From Edaphochlamys debaryana (taxonomy: Eukaryota > Chlorophyta > Chlorophyceae > Chlamydomonadales): DNA of 64,000 nt. Where the stretch lies: NCBI GenBank assembly GCA_016858145.1, contig JAEHOE010000128.1, positions 1 through 64,000 of the forward strand, given 5' to 3'. Each line of letters starts with the position of its first letter. Positions within the stretch are counted from its first letter, which is position 1. The notes beneath the pieces were generated by a model. That model did not search any database. It saw only the letters and a list, made by a program, of their open reading frames with translations, and was not told the origin of the DNA. The position numbers and the translations under genes were made by a program. Positions 10,674-23,200 of this stretch are shown here, piece by piece.

Positions 10674-12804
10674 CTAGGGGCACACGAAGAGGATCCCGGC
10701 GTTGTAGAAGGGGTTTGGGACCGTGAACCTGAAGGCACAGGCATGGGTCGGGGTTAAAGCTTGTGTCAACAGTTTCTGTCGGGGTGTCCCGCAAGCCTCA
10801 TCCTTCCGCATGCCCCGCCAGGTAGAGACCAGCTCACTTCCACAGGCACTGGTTTCCGACTCCGACGTCCGCGGCGGTGCATCCCGCCACCTGCAACACG
10901 GAGAACAGGGCACTGCTCAGCACGGCGGCCCCTGCTTGGCAGGCGGGACACAGGTGAACGGCCAGGCGCGTGGGCGAGCTCGGCCCACCTGTGCTGCGCC
11001 CCCGCCAAAGGTGACGCTCCTCGGAGGGCTGCATGTGGCGCTGATGCCGTCAAGCGTGAAGTTCACTGCACGCAACAAGAGCCGCAGGACAGCCTCAGTC
11101 CAAGCGGTCGGAGGATGGTGAAGCCGGCACTGCCAGAGACCTCCAGAGTCCCACCACTGTCGCACCTGAGCCACACTTGCTTTGCCCTGAACCGTCCTGC
11201 AAAGTCAGCAGCAGGAGGGAGGGGGGGTTGCCGCTCCGACCTGCCTGCCTGGGGTCTCCCTCCCCTCAATCACACACTCCTGTCAACGCACGGCCACCCC
11301 GCCACGTTGACTTGCCTGGAAGGTGAATGCCACGTCTGCATACTGCTGGGTCCACTTGGTGTCGAAGCGGGCCCACGTGCAGAACGCGCCTGAGGTGCGA
11401 GGGTGCAGGGCGTGCAAGGGTCAGGGACTCTAGCTAGCCAGCGGAGCAATCAAGCAACTTGTCAGCTTGAGCTGAGCATACACACGGGCAGCCCTCGCAC
11501 CGACCTGCTCGCTGCCCGTTCCACGGCGAGGTTTTGGTCGTATTGATGCCCTTGGAGCCGGCTGTATGTGGGGAACAACAGGACATGTGGAGGAGACTTG
11601 TAGTGGGGGCTGATTGACTAGAGCCTGACCATGCTGCGCCCAGGCCCTGCCACACTACGTCGCCCCCCCTCCCTTCCATGTCCACACCTGCCGTGGCGTT
11701 CACATAATATCGCTGCCCTGGCCCAGAATAGTAGCTGGTGAACCGGTCACCGGCACAGACGCTCGCTACGTAAGTCTGCAGGGAAGGGAAAGGACCCGAG
11801 TAAGACCGCGCAGAGGACGTAGTGCGTGTGTGTCGCGATCCCCACCAGCCCACCTGCGTGTTGCACAGCGACTTGTTCTGGCCCTGGCCGTCCGTGAACC
11901 ACGTGTTGAAGGTTACGCAGGCCTGGTGGGGCGGGGTGGGGTGCGGGTCAGGAGGGAATAGTGCTTGCTAAAAGCAAGCCGACCCACATCAGCATCATGC
12001 TCTGCGATGGCCCCCCCAGATCCCTGGCCAGTGCCCAGCACCTTGCAGTACAGGATGTCGGCGCCGTTCTCCACTGTCGTCACGCACTCGCCGTCGTAGT
12101 ACTGTATACCAATGCACCTGCCGGGTGAGAAAGGGGACGGCGGGGCCTTGAGAAGCGGGGGAGTGTCTCGCAGGGCCGACGGCCCGGTAATGGGGGGGCG
12201 GGGGGCCCTGGACGGGGGGCCTTTACATGTAGTACAGCAAGTAGGCTACCCTTGCTTGTACGCGAAGGCCACAGGCCAGAGATGTCTAGACCAGCTGCCA
12301 GGCTCTTCCGTTCCCACGCGAACCGCCAGCGCTTATCCCGGGGACTTGCGTTTCCCGTATCCTGACCAGCAGTTCCCCCAAGGGGGTAGAGTTCACGCCG
12401 CTGGGTGATGCCCAACCCTGCCCCACATCTACTTGAACTGGTCTGAGCAGCTGACCACCTGGCCCGTCACCTTCACTTCCGGGACAACGGTGTAGCTGCC
12501 CTGCAGGCTCAGAAGAGTTGGAGGATTTGGCAGAGCTGGCGCGGTGCTCGTGACAAGTGTGTGCAAACACCCCACCCCAGTCTCCCCGGCTGCAACACCC
12601 CATGGTGCTTGCCTGCATCTCGCAGCCAGCAAACGCTATTGACTGTCCCATGAAGAAATTGTCGACGATTTGAGCTTTGGTGGGCACGTTTGCGACGGCG
12701 AGGAGCATCGCGGTGAACAGCGTGCTTGCCGCGAATCCATTCTTCCACCGCAGGACCCGGGCAGTCCGGGGCTGTAAGCGTGAGCCCCCTGGCATCTCCG
12801 GCAT
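10674..12804 (-). CDS. Secreted Cys-rich protein, N-terminal part of a pherophorin-like gene
   Basis: Ten exons join in phase: 12804-12613, 12500-12433, 12117-12042, 11922-11854, 11775-11688, 11561-11505, 11389-11316, 11093-10989, 10890-10838 and 10728-10674, giving about 278 residues. The acceptor of exon 8 is the least certain. Residues about 23-45 form a signal peptide (hydrophobic AASTLFTAMLLAVANV). The mature part is Cys-rich, with N-glycosylation sequons (NKS, NAT, NTT, NFT), and ends NPFYNAGILFVCP before a TAG. Two introns use GC donors (CAG|GCAAGC and CAG|GCAAGT). The codons immediately after the TAG are [13 protein letters not shown] in the same frame, leading to the pherophorin domain at 10306-10020. 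That suggests a signal peptide, Cys-rich domain, proline spacer and pherophorin domain layout. I do not recognise the Cys-rich domain family. Role inferred: extracellular matrix. Confidence 0.65.
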
Positions 12805-13190
12805 CTCGTCTCGGCCAGGCCCAGAGGGCCTGCCATACAGAGCGCCCCTTCCCTCTCGCGCAAATGCGCAAATGTGCTCTGGCCGGTGTGGGCTTGGTGG
12901 AGCGCCAACTGCGCCTTGAGAAAGGTGTTCGTACGTCGACAGAGCCTGCTATGGGAAGTGCGGGGACGCGGTGGCACCTTCTGGCGAGCAATTCGGGTGT
13001 TGCAAATAGGTGCTTGCGCTCGGCGTTGATAGGAAGTTCCCTAAGCTTGGATATTCTGTAAATAGAACAGCTGGCCGCTGTATGTATCGGCCCTGGGCGT
13101 ACGTCTGCGAGATCGGCACGGCACGTTCGGTTAGCTTCAGTTGGCTGTAGCCTCCTCCTCCACTTCACCCGCATCCTAGCCGCCAGCAGA
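12805..13190. other. Intergenic, no gene recognised
   Basis: This lies between the start of the Cys-rich gene and the stop of the GT90 gene, both on the minus strand. It should hold the 3' end of the GT90 gene and the promoter of the Cys-rich gene. It is less GC-rich around 13000-13080. No poly(A) signal on the minus strand was seen. Confidence 0.4.
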
Positions 13191-15930
13191 TCACGGCTCC
13201 CAGTCCAGCTCCTCCACCAGCCTCGGCGCGTGCGCTCGCACATCCTCGTCCAGCCAGCGTTGCGCGGGCTTAATGTAGCGCAGCGCGCCCCTGGCCTCGC
13301 CCGTGCGCTCATCAATGGTGATGTTGCGGTACGACACGGGGTCATAAGTCATAGTCTCCGCGTACGCCCTGAGCAGCCGCAGCCAAAAGCAGGCCCGTGC
13401 CTCGGCGGTGAGGTACTTCGAGGCCAGCTCCTGTCCCGCTTTCGCAATCTCCCTAGCCTTGGCGTCGTTGTCTCGCGCCCAGTCCACCGCCGTGAGCATG
13501 CCCTCGGGCCCTTCCCCCGCCTTCCAAACGGGTACGTAGTGTACGTTGGGCTTAAGCAGGTGGTGGTAGTATGCCTGAGGGGTATAAAGAAGAGGACGTC
13601 GGCGTTGGGAAGCTAGGGGACGCTCGGTCAACGCTCTACACACGCCCTCGCCACGCACCTCGTAGCCCGACTCCTCCTTGAAGACCAGGGAGCCCAGCGT
13701 CAGCAGAAACTCCAGCTTAGACGATAGGCCCTGAAGGTGGGGAGTTGTGCCGCACGCACACACGCGTGTGCATGTTGGGTGAGCCTGCCAACCCCGTCGA
13801 AATACCCCTTGGCCAAGCGCAACCCCGACCTCGGTCTGGGCCACCCACCTGCCCGTCCACATGCAGCAGGTACTTCCACTTGGCGTGCTCGTCAAAAGGC
13901 ACGTGGTGATATAGGCTGATGTCCAGCTTATCACTGCAGTAAGAGGGCCGGCGTAAATCGGGGGAAAGGCGTGGGGCAGGCAGCGGCGGGATGGCGTGGG
14001 ATGGCATGGGTACCGAGGGGGCTGGATCTACAGTGTCGTCCGCGTAATGCTGGCAGGGCTACGATACTGGAGAGCTCCTTGCACAGGCTCAACACAGCTA
14101 AGGGACAGCGGGCGTGAGATGTACCAGTGAGATGCGCCAGCAGGTGCACGGCAGTCATGACGGCACCCTTAGGGCGTACGGACAGCAAGGCCCTCGGGTC
14201 CCATCCCGTTCACGCGGGGCGCTCACGTGTGGTTCTTGGACCACTCATGCAGGTAGATCCGCACGGGGCACAGCGACGTGGAGCGCCCCTCCACCTCGCA
14301 CATGGGCTGCCCGCCTAGCCAGAGCCTCTGTGGGAACGGGGCGGGCGTCGCGTCGCGCGGGGTTAGCTGCAATCCAGCACCCTGCTGCACGCCCCTCAAC
14401 CGCGGGGTAAAGAGCTGTCTGCCTGGTAAAGTTCGGTCGTGCTAGCCTTCATCAGCGGCACCCTGAGGTCTGGCTGCACGACGTGGGTGATCACACTCGT
14501 AACCGGCCTCGGGTGCCTGTGGCTACGGTGGGAGGCGCTGGCCCAACCTGCGTGTAGGAGTCGTTGGGGTGCGTGTAGCGGGGGTACTCGGAGAAGCGTG
14601 AGAAGAGCACATCCTTGCGCAGCTCCCAGGGCGAGTCCTTGTAGCGGCTGGGAATCCGGTCAATGTACTTGGACTGGTAGCCCTTCATGTAGAAGTGGAA
14701 GTTGGGGACTGCGGGGCCGGGGAGACGGGGGTTCAGGGGCACTGCTCACGTGACTTGGTCTCCACACCAAGGCCCGTGCACTGTACAACGATAGCATCCG
14801 CTGGTGACGTGCCCCGGACCCTCGCCACGGTCCGCCCCTGACCCACTGAGGATGTCTGGATGCGCCGGGCTCTTGCCGAAGCGGAACACGGGGTAGTTGA
14901 TGGCGCCCTCGCTGGCGTTGGCCAGGCGCACGGGCCGGTCGATGGTGTGCCACACGAATTCCACGTTGGGCAGCGCGGGGCCGTAGCGGCTGGCCAGGTC
15001 CATGATCACCTGCGGGCCGGATGGGGGGGAGTGCGGAGGGGGAACGGTTCATGCAGCAGCAGTGCCTCTGAGCCAAGGGGCAGAGTGTCGCCCCCGGGTA
15101 TCCTCTCCGCTGGGTTGGCCGCAGCCTGGGCTCCTAGAGGCCAGGGCATGCGGCTTGGGCGTTTGTAAGTGCAACTCCAGTAAGTCCACGCTGCACTTTG
15201 TCAACAGCACCAGCCCATTGTCAGCGGGTGCCCCAAGGCGGGACACCCCAGCTCCTGGTTACCGGTGCTTGGCTCCGCTGCCTACCTTGAGGTACGCAAC
15301 CCACAGGGTTACCTGCGCGCAAAGAGCGCCCGGGAGCAAAAAGGGTTTCGCCAGCAAACGTGCACACCCGGCACAGCTTTGGGGTGATCCACCCCAGAGC
15401 GCATGCACTGCAGTCCAACCCACATGAGACTCACGTGATGACCGAAGGGCTTCAGGAACATGGGGCTCGTCTTGCGGTCTGAGATGACATACACGCGCCC
15501 ATGATAGATCGCCACCGCCAAACCCTTTTCCCGGTTATGCGCGCTGCATAGCACGGTTAGGAACGTCGCTGGGATGCCAGGTTGTGAGGAAACAAGGCAT
15601 GCCCACAAGGGGCGGGTCGATGCCGTGCCCATACACACCGCACACGCGGCCACCCCCCCCTGAGAAAAGGCTTCGTCAAACGCCCCGACGTCACTCCCGC
15701 ACGCACGTGTGCATCTTTATGGTGGCCGCCATCAGGCGTGGCGTGATGCCTCCCATCCGCTTGAAGAAGCCCAGGTCCCGGTCGATGGAGCGGTACACCG
15801 GCTCATAGTTACTGCAGACCTTGGGTATAGGGTCTGACTTGTCTTTCTCCTTTGAACTACCCCACCAGGCTGATGCGCTGCTCAGCGAGAGCAAGAGCGA
15901 GAGCAGCAGCACCGCCGCGAAGGATGGCAT
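13191..15930 (-). CDS. GT90 (CAP10-type) glycosyltransferase, copy 1
   Basis: Eight exons join in phase: 15930-15707, 15543-15435, 15009-14847, 14708-14548, 14327-14227, 13933-13849, 13730-13659 and 13574-13191, giving 432 residues and a TGA stop. The N-terminus is a signal peptide or anchor (MPSFAAVLLLSLLLSLSSASA). Later blocks are typical of the CAP10/GT90 family: FVWHTIDRPVRLANAS, WKYLLHVDGQ, SSKLEFLLTLGSLVFKEESG, NVHYVPVWKAG, then an Ala-rich helix ending ACFWLRLLRAYAE. Family members transfer xylose or glucose to proteins or glycans in the secretory pathway; donor and acceptor cannot be read from sequence. It is divergent from a paralogue starting 461 bases away, and lies next to hydroxyproline-rich wall genes, so a role in wall or N/O-glycan synthesis is plausible but inferred. 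Confidence 0.85.
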
Positions 15931-16390
15931 CGCGGATGGTTACGGCGCGAGCGCTACAGAGATGTTCCATTCCGTGCTGGTGACCCCACGATGCTGGAAC
16001 AATGGCCCATGGCTAAACTACAGAAAAACGGGCGTCAGCCTCATGTAGCCTGTGTTCGCTCGTGTGCTGGGATACACCGGCGTGGTGTTCTTCTGTATAT
16101 ACAATCACGTGTGCGTATTGCAGTGCCCAAGTCCTTGCCAAATCGTCCACACACGACCTATAGCAACAGCTGGCCGGCGACGAGACGCACATTGCGATCC
16201 GCTTTGACCATCTTGCCGGTCGCTGTCATTGCATCACTAGCTGAGCACAGTAGCGCATCACTCTCCACGATTGGGGCGCCTCGGCAGGACAGGGCGCCAT
16301 GGCGCATTCTGGGACTTCCGGACCGCGAGCCTGGCCACCAGTCCTAGCCTTTTAGGTTACACCTTGCTTAAAGACACTGGAACGGTCGCC
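15931..16390. promoter_or_regulatory. Shared divergent promoter region of the two GT90 genes
   Basis: The 460 bases between the start codons of the two oppositely oriented GT90 genes must hold both promoters and 5' leaders. The stretch around 16080-16260 is noticeably less GC-rich than its surroundings. No specific motif was assigned. An in-frame ATG at 16271 could lengthen the plus-strand gene by 40 codons. Confidence 0.5.
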
Positions 16391-19300
16391 ATGCGGTCGT
16401 GTCCTGGCACCCTCGTGGTGTCACCCGGACTGCGCCACCCTGAGGCCTGCGAGCCGGGCCCGAGTGGTCGCTGCCATGGGAAGAAACAGACCGGCCGGAG
16501 CTGGGAGCCGGCAGCGGCCCTGTCTGACGGGGAGCTGCAGGGCCCCGCAACCTCGAGGGGCAAGGGCGTCCCAACCCTGGGGGACTGCGGAGGTCGACAC
16601 GCTGGGGCAGGTCCGCGGGGCACGGGCCGGGGTCCGGGGCCTCCGCGCCCGCTGCGCCTTCAGCTGTCGCACAGCGCCTTGCGGCCCCTGCTGCCGCTGG
16701 GCCCGCTGCTGTCGGCCCTTCTGCTGCTCCTGCTGGGCACCACCCGACCCGCGGCCGGCATTGCCCCGGAGCTGCTGTACTTCATGGGCAACGTGACGTA
16801 CCCCCTGAACGAGCAGCTGTCGTGCTGCGACACGCTGGGGCCCCTGTACGACGGCATCAGTAATGACCTGCGCCACTGGGCGGAGACGGGCATCAGCCGG
16901 GAGGCGCTGGACCTGGCTGTGGCCCGCTACACGACGGTGGGGGCGCAGAAGGGCATGACGCTGGCCTTCTACGGCGGCGTGGCGCACGTGGTGGACGAGG
17001 TGATCCTGGACGGCCTGGGCCACCACATCAACATCCTGCTCACCTACATGCTGGTCATGCTGGATCTCCAGCGCCAGTACGGCAAGCAGATCCCGGACTG
17101 CGAATTCGTGATCGCCAGCAGCGACCGGCCGCTGGTGCTCACGGCGGCCCAGGAGGCGGGCAAGATCCCCCCGCTGATGCGCTTCTGCTCCAGCGACTAC
17201 CACGCAGACATCCAGATCCCCGTGAGCACTGGGGCGCGGTAGAGACACATGGGGGGGGAGGGCTCTGCATGGGGCCTTGGCCTCGAGCTGGTGCGGTGCG
17301 CCACAGGCAGAGCTGAAGAGGAGGGGTCATGCGTCCCCTACTACAGCCCTGTCCTTACGCCCGTCCTTACCGTCATCGCCCGCAGATCTTCCACTTCTAT
17401 ACCAAGAAGTACACCCCCAGGTGCGGCCTTGGAGGATAAAAAAGCGGATGCACAGTTTCGGCTTCCGGGGAGGAGCTGCGCTGCGTGCTGATGCCCTGGC
17501 CTGACTGCGGCCCCACCTGGCCAGGGCTACCCCCGGCACGGTGTGCAGCTCTTCGCCACCTCACGCGCCTGGACTGGCCTGCTACCGCCACCCCCTGCAG
17601 GTACCTCACGCCCGCCAAGAACCTGTCGGACGCCTACCCCTGGGCCAGCCGCAAGCCCATCGTGTTCGGGCGGTGCGTGGGGCCTACGCCGGGCAGCCAG
17701 ACCTGGCCGGGGTTGTCGTGGAATGAGGCCTCAGTGTGGCTCGCGATAGATCCCGATCTCTCCAGCCTTACAGTGGCTGCATCGTGTGCTCCTGCATGGT
17801 TGCTTGCCTCCCTCTCTTAGAAACTCATTCTACTTTCCTTGAATGGCTATGCGTCATGGCGTTCATGTGTGGGGGCAACACCACACCCGTGCCCGGGTTG
17901 CATGGGCTGCCTGTGAAAGCCACACGTCCGGACGCTGCCCTCCCAACATGATGCCGGCCTCACCCGCCCCTGCCCTGGACCCCACAGCTTCTCCAAGTAC
18001 TACCGCCACATCCACCCGCTGGCCCCCAGCACGCTCAAGCGGGGGGCGAGGAACAGCACCATTTGCAAGCAGGTTAGGGAGGTCGGGGACGGGGGAGGAC
18101 AGCTGAGGGAGAGCGGCCAAGTGATGGAGCGCTGGTACTGCTCTTTTAGCCCTGGCATCATGCGACCGCCTGGCCCTGGGCCCGTCTTTTGCCCGGCCCC
18201 CAGTTGAATGAGGCGGCAGGCCTCCTAGCCGCATCACATCTCCGCCCCCTACTGCCTGCGCAGGAGAGCGCCTTCACGGTCACCTGCCCGGTACGTGCGC
18301 ACTTCATGGAGTGGGCGGCCCGCAAGCACCCCAACGTCATCGACGTGCGCAGCGGCCCCCGCGTGTCCCTGTCCAAGCACGCAGCCTACAAGTACCTGCT
18401 GCACGTGAGCGGGGTGGCGGATGGGCGGGCGATGCGCCGCCGCGCTGGCGGCTTGCCTTCAGTCCCCATGCCACCCTGTCTGCCTCCGGTCTACACACAC
18501 ATCCATCAAACCATACACACACTCCGCCTTCCCCACTCTCCCCCCTTCCTGTCCCCCGCCTCCCCCAGCTGGACGGCCAGGCCACCAGCTCCCGGCTGGA
18601 GCAGCTCATGCCCCTGCGCTCGCTCATCCTCAAGGAGGAGAGCGGCTACCACTCCTTCTACTACCACCTGCTCAGGTGGGGCGGGGGGTGGGGCGGGAAC
18701 GAAGAGGGCCGGAAGGCTGGGTGGCAAGGCGCGGGAGCGCCCTCTGTTCCGTCTCTTCGCAGGGCCAACGCGGGACTGTGTCTCGACTAACCCACCCGCC
18801 CACCCGCTGCCCCCCCCACACACAGGCCCTACGAGCACTACGTGCCCGTGTGGCCGGCGGGGTCGGGGCCGGAGGACGTGCTCAGCGCCATGGCCTGGGC
18901 GCAGGAGCACGACGAGGAGGTGCGGGCGGAGGGGGGCGGGGCTGGCAGGGGGGGTGGGGGTGATGGGTGGGTTGAGTGGGGACATTAGACACACGAGGCA
19001 GGGCAGGTGGGGTGGTCCGCAGCCCCAGTCCGAGCACGAGCCCCCGGTCCACGCTCCCCCCGCGCCCCCCCCCTCTCCCAACCTCACCCGCCCAGGCCGA
19101 GCGCATGGCGGCCGCCGCCCAGGAGGTGGCGCTCACGTACCTCAGCAAGCGGGCCCGCTCCTGCTACTGGTTCAGGCTGCTCAAGGTGCGGAGCGGGGAG
19201 GAGCACGGAGGACCGAGGCGGGGGGGCAGCAGGAAGAACAGCCAAGAGCGGGCGCACTCGTCCTCCCCCTCTTCCTACCCCTGCCCTGTGTGATCTTGCC

Positions 19301-19615
19301 CCCTCACTGTGTCCTGCCACGTCGCTCACCTCCCCCCCCCGCAGGAGTACGCCGCCCTGCAGCGCTTCAAGCCCTCCCCCAGCGGCAAGCCCCACGTGCG
19401 CACCGTGGAGGACTACCTGCTGCAGGTGGGGGCGCCTCGGAGAGGGGGTGTGGCAGGGGGACCGGGGTTTTGGGTGGTTGGCGACGTCTTGGGCTGGGCG
19501 CGGCAGGGGCAGTCGAGGTCCCGGACCGTGTGACCCACCCGCACACCCCGCACCAACGCCGCAGGTCGGGCGCCGTCATGATCGGGGCAAGCACCTTCAC
19601 AAGATTGAGAACTGA
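16391..19615 (+). CDS. GT90 (CAP10-type) glycosyltransferase, copy 2
   Basis: Ten exons join in phase: 16391-17221, 17386-17420, 17601-17672, 17988-18072, 18264-18404, 18569-18675, 18826-18919, 19096-19185, 19345-19425 and 19565-19615, giving about 528 residues and a TGA stop. A hydrophobic segment (LLPLGPLLSALLLLLLG) lies near residues 98-115, so the protein is probably a type II Golgi-type membrane protein with a long cytosolic tail, unless the true start is further downstream. CAP10-type blocks follow: CEFVIASSDRPLVL, FHFYTKKY, YKYLLHLDGQATSSRLEQL, SLILKEESGY, YEHYVPVWPAGSGPED and a terminal Ala-rich helix with CYWFRLL. Residue order and spacing match copy 1, but intron positions differ, so the duplication is old. 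Substrate unknown. Confidence 0.85.
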
Positions 19616-20251
19616 GGGCGGACTTGCAAGACGCGGTGGCGTGCGTGCGTGCGTGCGGATGGCCAAGCCTGAAGCGTAGAGTGCTGGTGTGTGGTGTGGG
19701 GGAGCGGCGAGGCAGGATGCCCAGCAGAGATGGGGGCACTGTGGCAAGGCGGGTTCAGGGGGCCCCGCAGGCAGGATAGGGTTGGACCGCAGGCGAGCGG
19801 CAGCAGCACGGGGTCATGTCGGCGTGTGGCACCTCTCTCCCCCCTCATGTATCCCATACGTTGCACCTGGGCTCCACTCTGTTCCCCAAGGGTATGGCTT
19901 TCTGCCTTAAGGGGCTGCGCGCAAGCCGCACAGGCGGGAGTTGAGGGGGATCCGATCGAGCAGGCCCTTGAGCTCAGGAGGCCTCCTGCTTGCCCCCCTG
20001 TGCCTCGGCATCTCACTGCCCACCGCGCGTTCCACTGGTTCCAGGTAAGCTAGAAGGGAAAGTAGAAAGGAGGCGAGGCAGACTGCATGCTGACTTTCCC
20101 GCGCTTTCCAGCAACGGAACTTGCGATTCACGATAGCTGCGTGCAGCCACCCTTGTCAGCAAGCGCCCAGCTCTTCGCTTCAGCAAGTGCCAGTAGTAGG
20201 CCACGACATTCCCAGCCGACAGAGCGTCTGGCTTTGAGAAGCACAGCCGCG
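19616..20251. other. Intergenic, no gene recognised
   Basis: This lies between the GT90 stop and the MSH4 start, both on the plus strand. It should hold the GT90 3' UTR and the MSH4 promoter. The stretch around 20100-20220 is somewhat less GC-rich. No further coding sequence is supported. Confidence 0.4.
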
Positions 20252-23200
20252 ATGGAGCCGCGCGTCGCGCCCCGGCGCCTGGGCCTCGCGCCCGGGCGCC
20301 GCGCGGCGCTGGCTACGCTGCTGGACCGCTTCGAGGAGGCGGGGCGCGAGGCGGAGGAGCAGGAGGCAGGCGGCGACACAGCGGGCGGCAGGGCAGGCGG
20401 AGCGGCAGCGAGGGAGCCGGCGGGGCTTGGCTGCCGTCCCGCAGCGACCGCGACAGCAGCGATCGCAGGCCAAGGCGCCCGGCAGGCGTGGGCAGGCGGA
20501 GCGGCCGCACTCCCGCCGCAGCCCTCCCCGGGACCCCAGCAGTCCTGGCTGCCTGCGCCTGGCTGGCACGCGGCGGCCGGCGCCCCGGCAGTGGGGGTCA
20601 GCGGGCAGGCGGGGGGCAGGGCGCCAGTCTGGGGCCCTGGCGACGGGCCCACTCCCGCCTCTTGGCCCCCGGCTGCAGGGGCCGGCGCGGCGGGGGCCCG
20701 GCGGCGCCCTCGGGAGCCCAGCAGCGGTGGCGGTGGGGCTGCAGCGCCGGCCCCCGGGGCCCCTCCGCCCGTCCGGGACACGGGGGAGGGGGCCGGCGGG
20801 GGTTTGCGGCTAAGGGTGGTGGCCTGCCTGATCGAGAACCGAGCCCGGGAGGTGAGGGGGTTGGGAAGGCAGGTGCTGTATGCTCAGGTACGGTAAGAGG
20901 GGACGCATTCGGACTTGACGTGGCATCATCTGCTCCCCCCACCACCCCCTCCCCCACCCCTTTTCCCTCCGCGCAGGTGGGTCTGGCGGTGCTGGACCCC
21001 GCCTGCCTCACCCTGCGCCTGGGCCAGTTCATCGAGCCGGGCAGGTGCGTGCGTCGCGGGTAGAGGGTGTGGGGGTGGCGGTGGAGTTTTGCGGTGGGTC
21101 AGAGCCGGTGCACGGGGGGATCTGCAGCTACAGTTGCTGCGCAGTGTAACAAGAGGTATTGTGCACTGGATGATGCCTAGGCAGGAATCCTACCATCATA
21201 CGCAGCCCACGCAGCCAGACCCCAGGCCCAAGGCCCCCTCCACTGCAACCCTCCTCCCTCTCCGCCCCACAGGTCCTACGGCGTGACGCGCATGCTGCTG
21301 GGCCTGGTGGGGGCGGGAGAGGTGCTGCTGGTGGCGGCAAGGGAGCAGCGGGGGGCGGCGGGGGCGGCGGCGGCAGGCCTCCTGGGGGCGCCGCAGGTGA
21401 GTGGGGCCGGGCAGGGGGGCCCATGTGGAGGGCTCACGGCACAAAAGGTACCTATCCCAGAGCTGGAGCAGGCACCCGCAGCTGCGTGTTGAGGCCCAAT
21501 GCCCAATGGCCCCCCGGCCGTGGGTCCGCAGGTTGGGGCGCAGGACGCGGGTCTCAACCGGGCGGTGATGGCGGGGGCGGCGGGGAGCGGACGCGGCGCG
21601 GAGGAGGATGAGGCCGGCGAGGGTGGGGGCGAGGGCGGGGGCGGGGGCGGCTACACCGTCCGCGCCCTGCCGCGCTCCTGCTTCGACGACACACAGGTTG
21701 GTAGGAGAGGGGCGTGAGGGGTGGGCGAGGGGCGTGAGGGGAGCAGGTCAGGGGATGGTATTCCGAGGGGTGCAGGCGCTGAACGCTGGTCTGGCACGGC
21801 TAACACAGCACCGCTGGAGAGTGCACGATTGGGCCTTGTATCAGGGCTCGGACGGCGGCCACCCACCCCTGCTCCCACCCGCTCCGCCCCCCGCAGGGTG
21901 CCCAGCTGCTGGCCGCCTTCGCCTCCGACGACACCGCGGGGGTGGTGGCGGCGGCGGCGGGCAGCCGGGGGGCGCAGTACCTGGCCCTGGGTGAGGCCCG
22001 GGGTGGGGGTCGGCGCCCGAGGGGTCACGGCAGTCCTTCCCCGTTCCAAGGCCCACCAAACCTCAGCCGGAAGCTCTGCCTTCACGATCTCATACACCCT
22101 CCATGCACGCCAACACCACCAACAGGGGCTGCCGGGGCGCTGCTGTGGCACGTGCTGGGCGCTGCGGGCGTGTCGGCGGCACTGGGCGTGCCGGTGCCCC
22201 GCGCCTTCTGCGCCCCGGCAGGGGGCTCGCGGGGCCGCGGCCGGGTGGCGGCGGCGGTGGCGCCCCTGGGCTGGGGCCCCGAGGGCGAGGACGGCGGAGG
22301 CGGCGGAGGAAGCGGGGGCTTCCTGCGCCGCGGCAGCCTGGCGGTGGCGGCGCTCGACGCGGGGCTGCACATGCGCCTGGGGCCGGGGCTGGCGGAGGCG
22401 CTCGAGGCGAGGCGGTGCCAGGGGGAGGGGCATTGCCAGGGGCGTTGTGAGTGGGCTGGAAGGGGCGCTGCAAAGAGTGTCGGAAAGGGCATGGGATGTT
22501 TTGGGGTTGCAGGGAGGGGTGTGCGCGAGGGATTTGCTAGAGCGGGTATCAAGGGCGATCTCAAAAAGGGTTTGCGGGGAGGGCTTGCAAGGGGGGTTGC
22601 AGAGGGGGGTTTCAAAGGGCAGTTGCAAGGGGGGTAGCAGAGGGGGCTTGCAAGGGGCTTGCAAGGGGGGTGGTCGCAAGGGGGTTTGCAAGGGGGGTTT
22701 GCAAAGGGGTCTCGCGAAGGGGGGTAGCAGAGGGGGCTTGCAAGGGTGGTGGTCGCAAGGGGGGTTGCAAGGGGGGGTTGTGAAGGGGTCTCGCGAAGGG
22801 GGTAGCAGAGGGGTGTTGCACCGGGGGTTAGCAGAGGGGTGTTCAAAGGGGGTTGTTGCAAAGGGGGATAGCAGAGGGGGCTGGCTTGCAAGGGGGTTGC
22901 AAGGGAAGTGGTCGCAATGGGGGTAGCAGAGGGGGCTGGCAAAAGGGGGGTAGCAGAGGGGGCTGGCAAAGGGGGGTTGCAAGGGGGGTGGTCGCAATGG
23001 GGGCTGCAGAGGGGGTTTGTGAGGGCGGGCTGCAGGAGGGTTTGCGAGGGTTTTTTGCAGAAAGGGTTTGTAGAGGGGGCTGTAGACGATGGTTGTTCAG
23101 GGGGGTTGCAGAGGGTGCTTGCAAGAGAGGGGGTTGCAGAACGTGGTTGCACAGGGGGGGTTGCAAAGGGGGGTTGCAAAGGGCGGTTGCTGGAGGGCGT

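Noticed and set aside
1001..10676. TAG reassigned to glutamine, as in some ulvophyte algae.
   Set aside because: MSH4, the SUZ12-type gene and the gene at 57854 all end at TAG where homology or the protein ends, and no TAG or TAA falls at a conserved internal position in the roughly 120 exons read.
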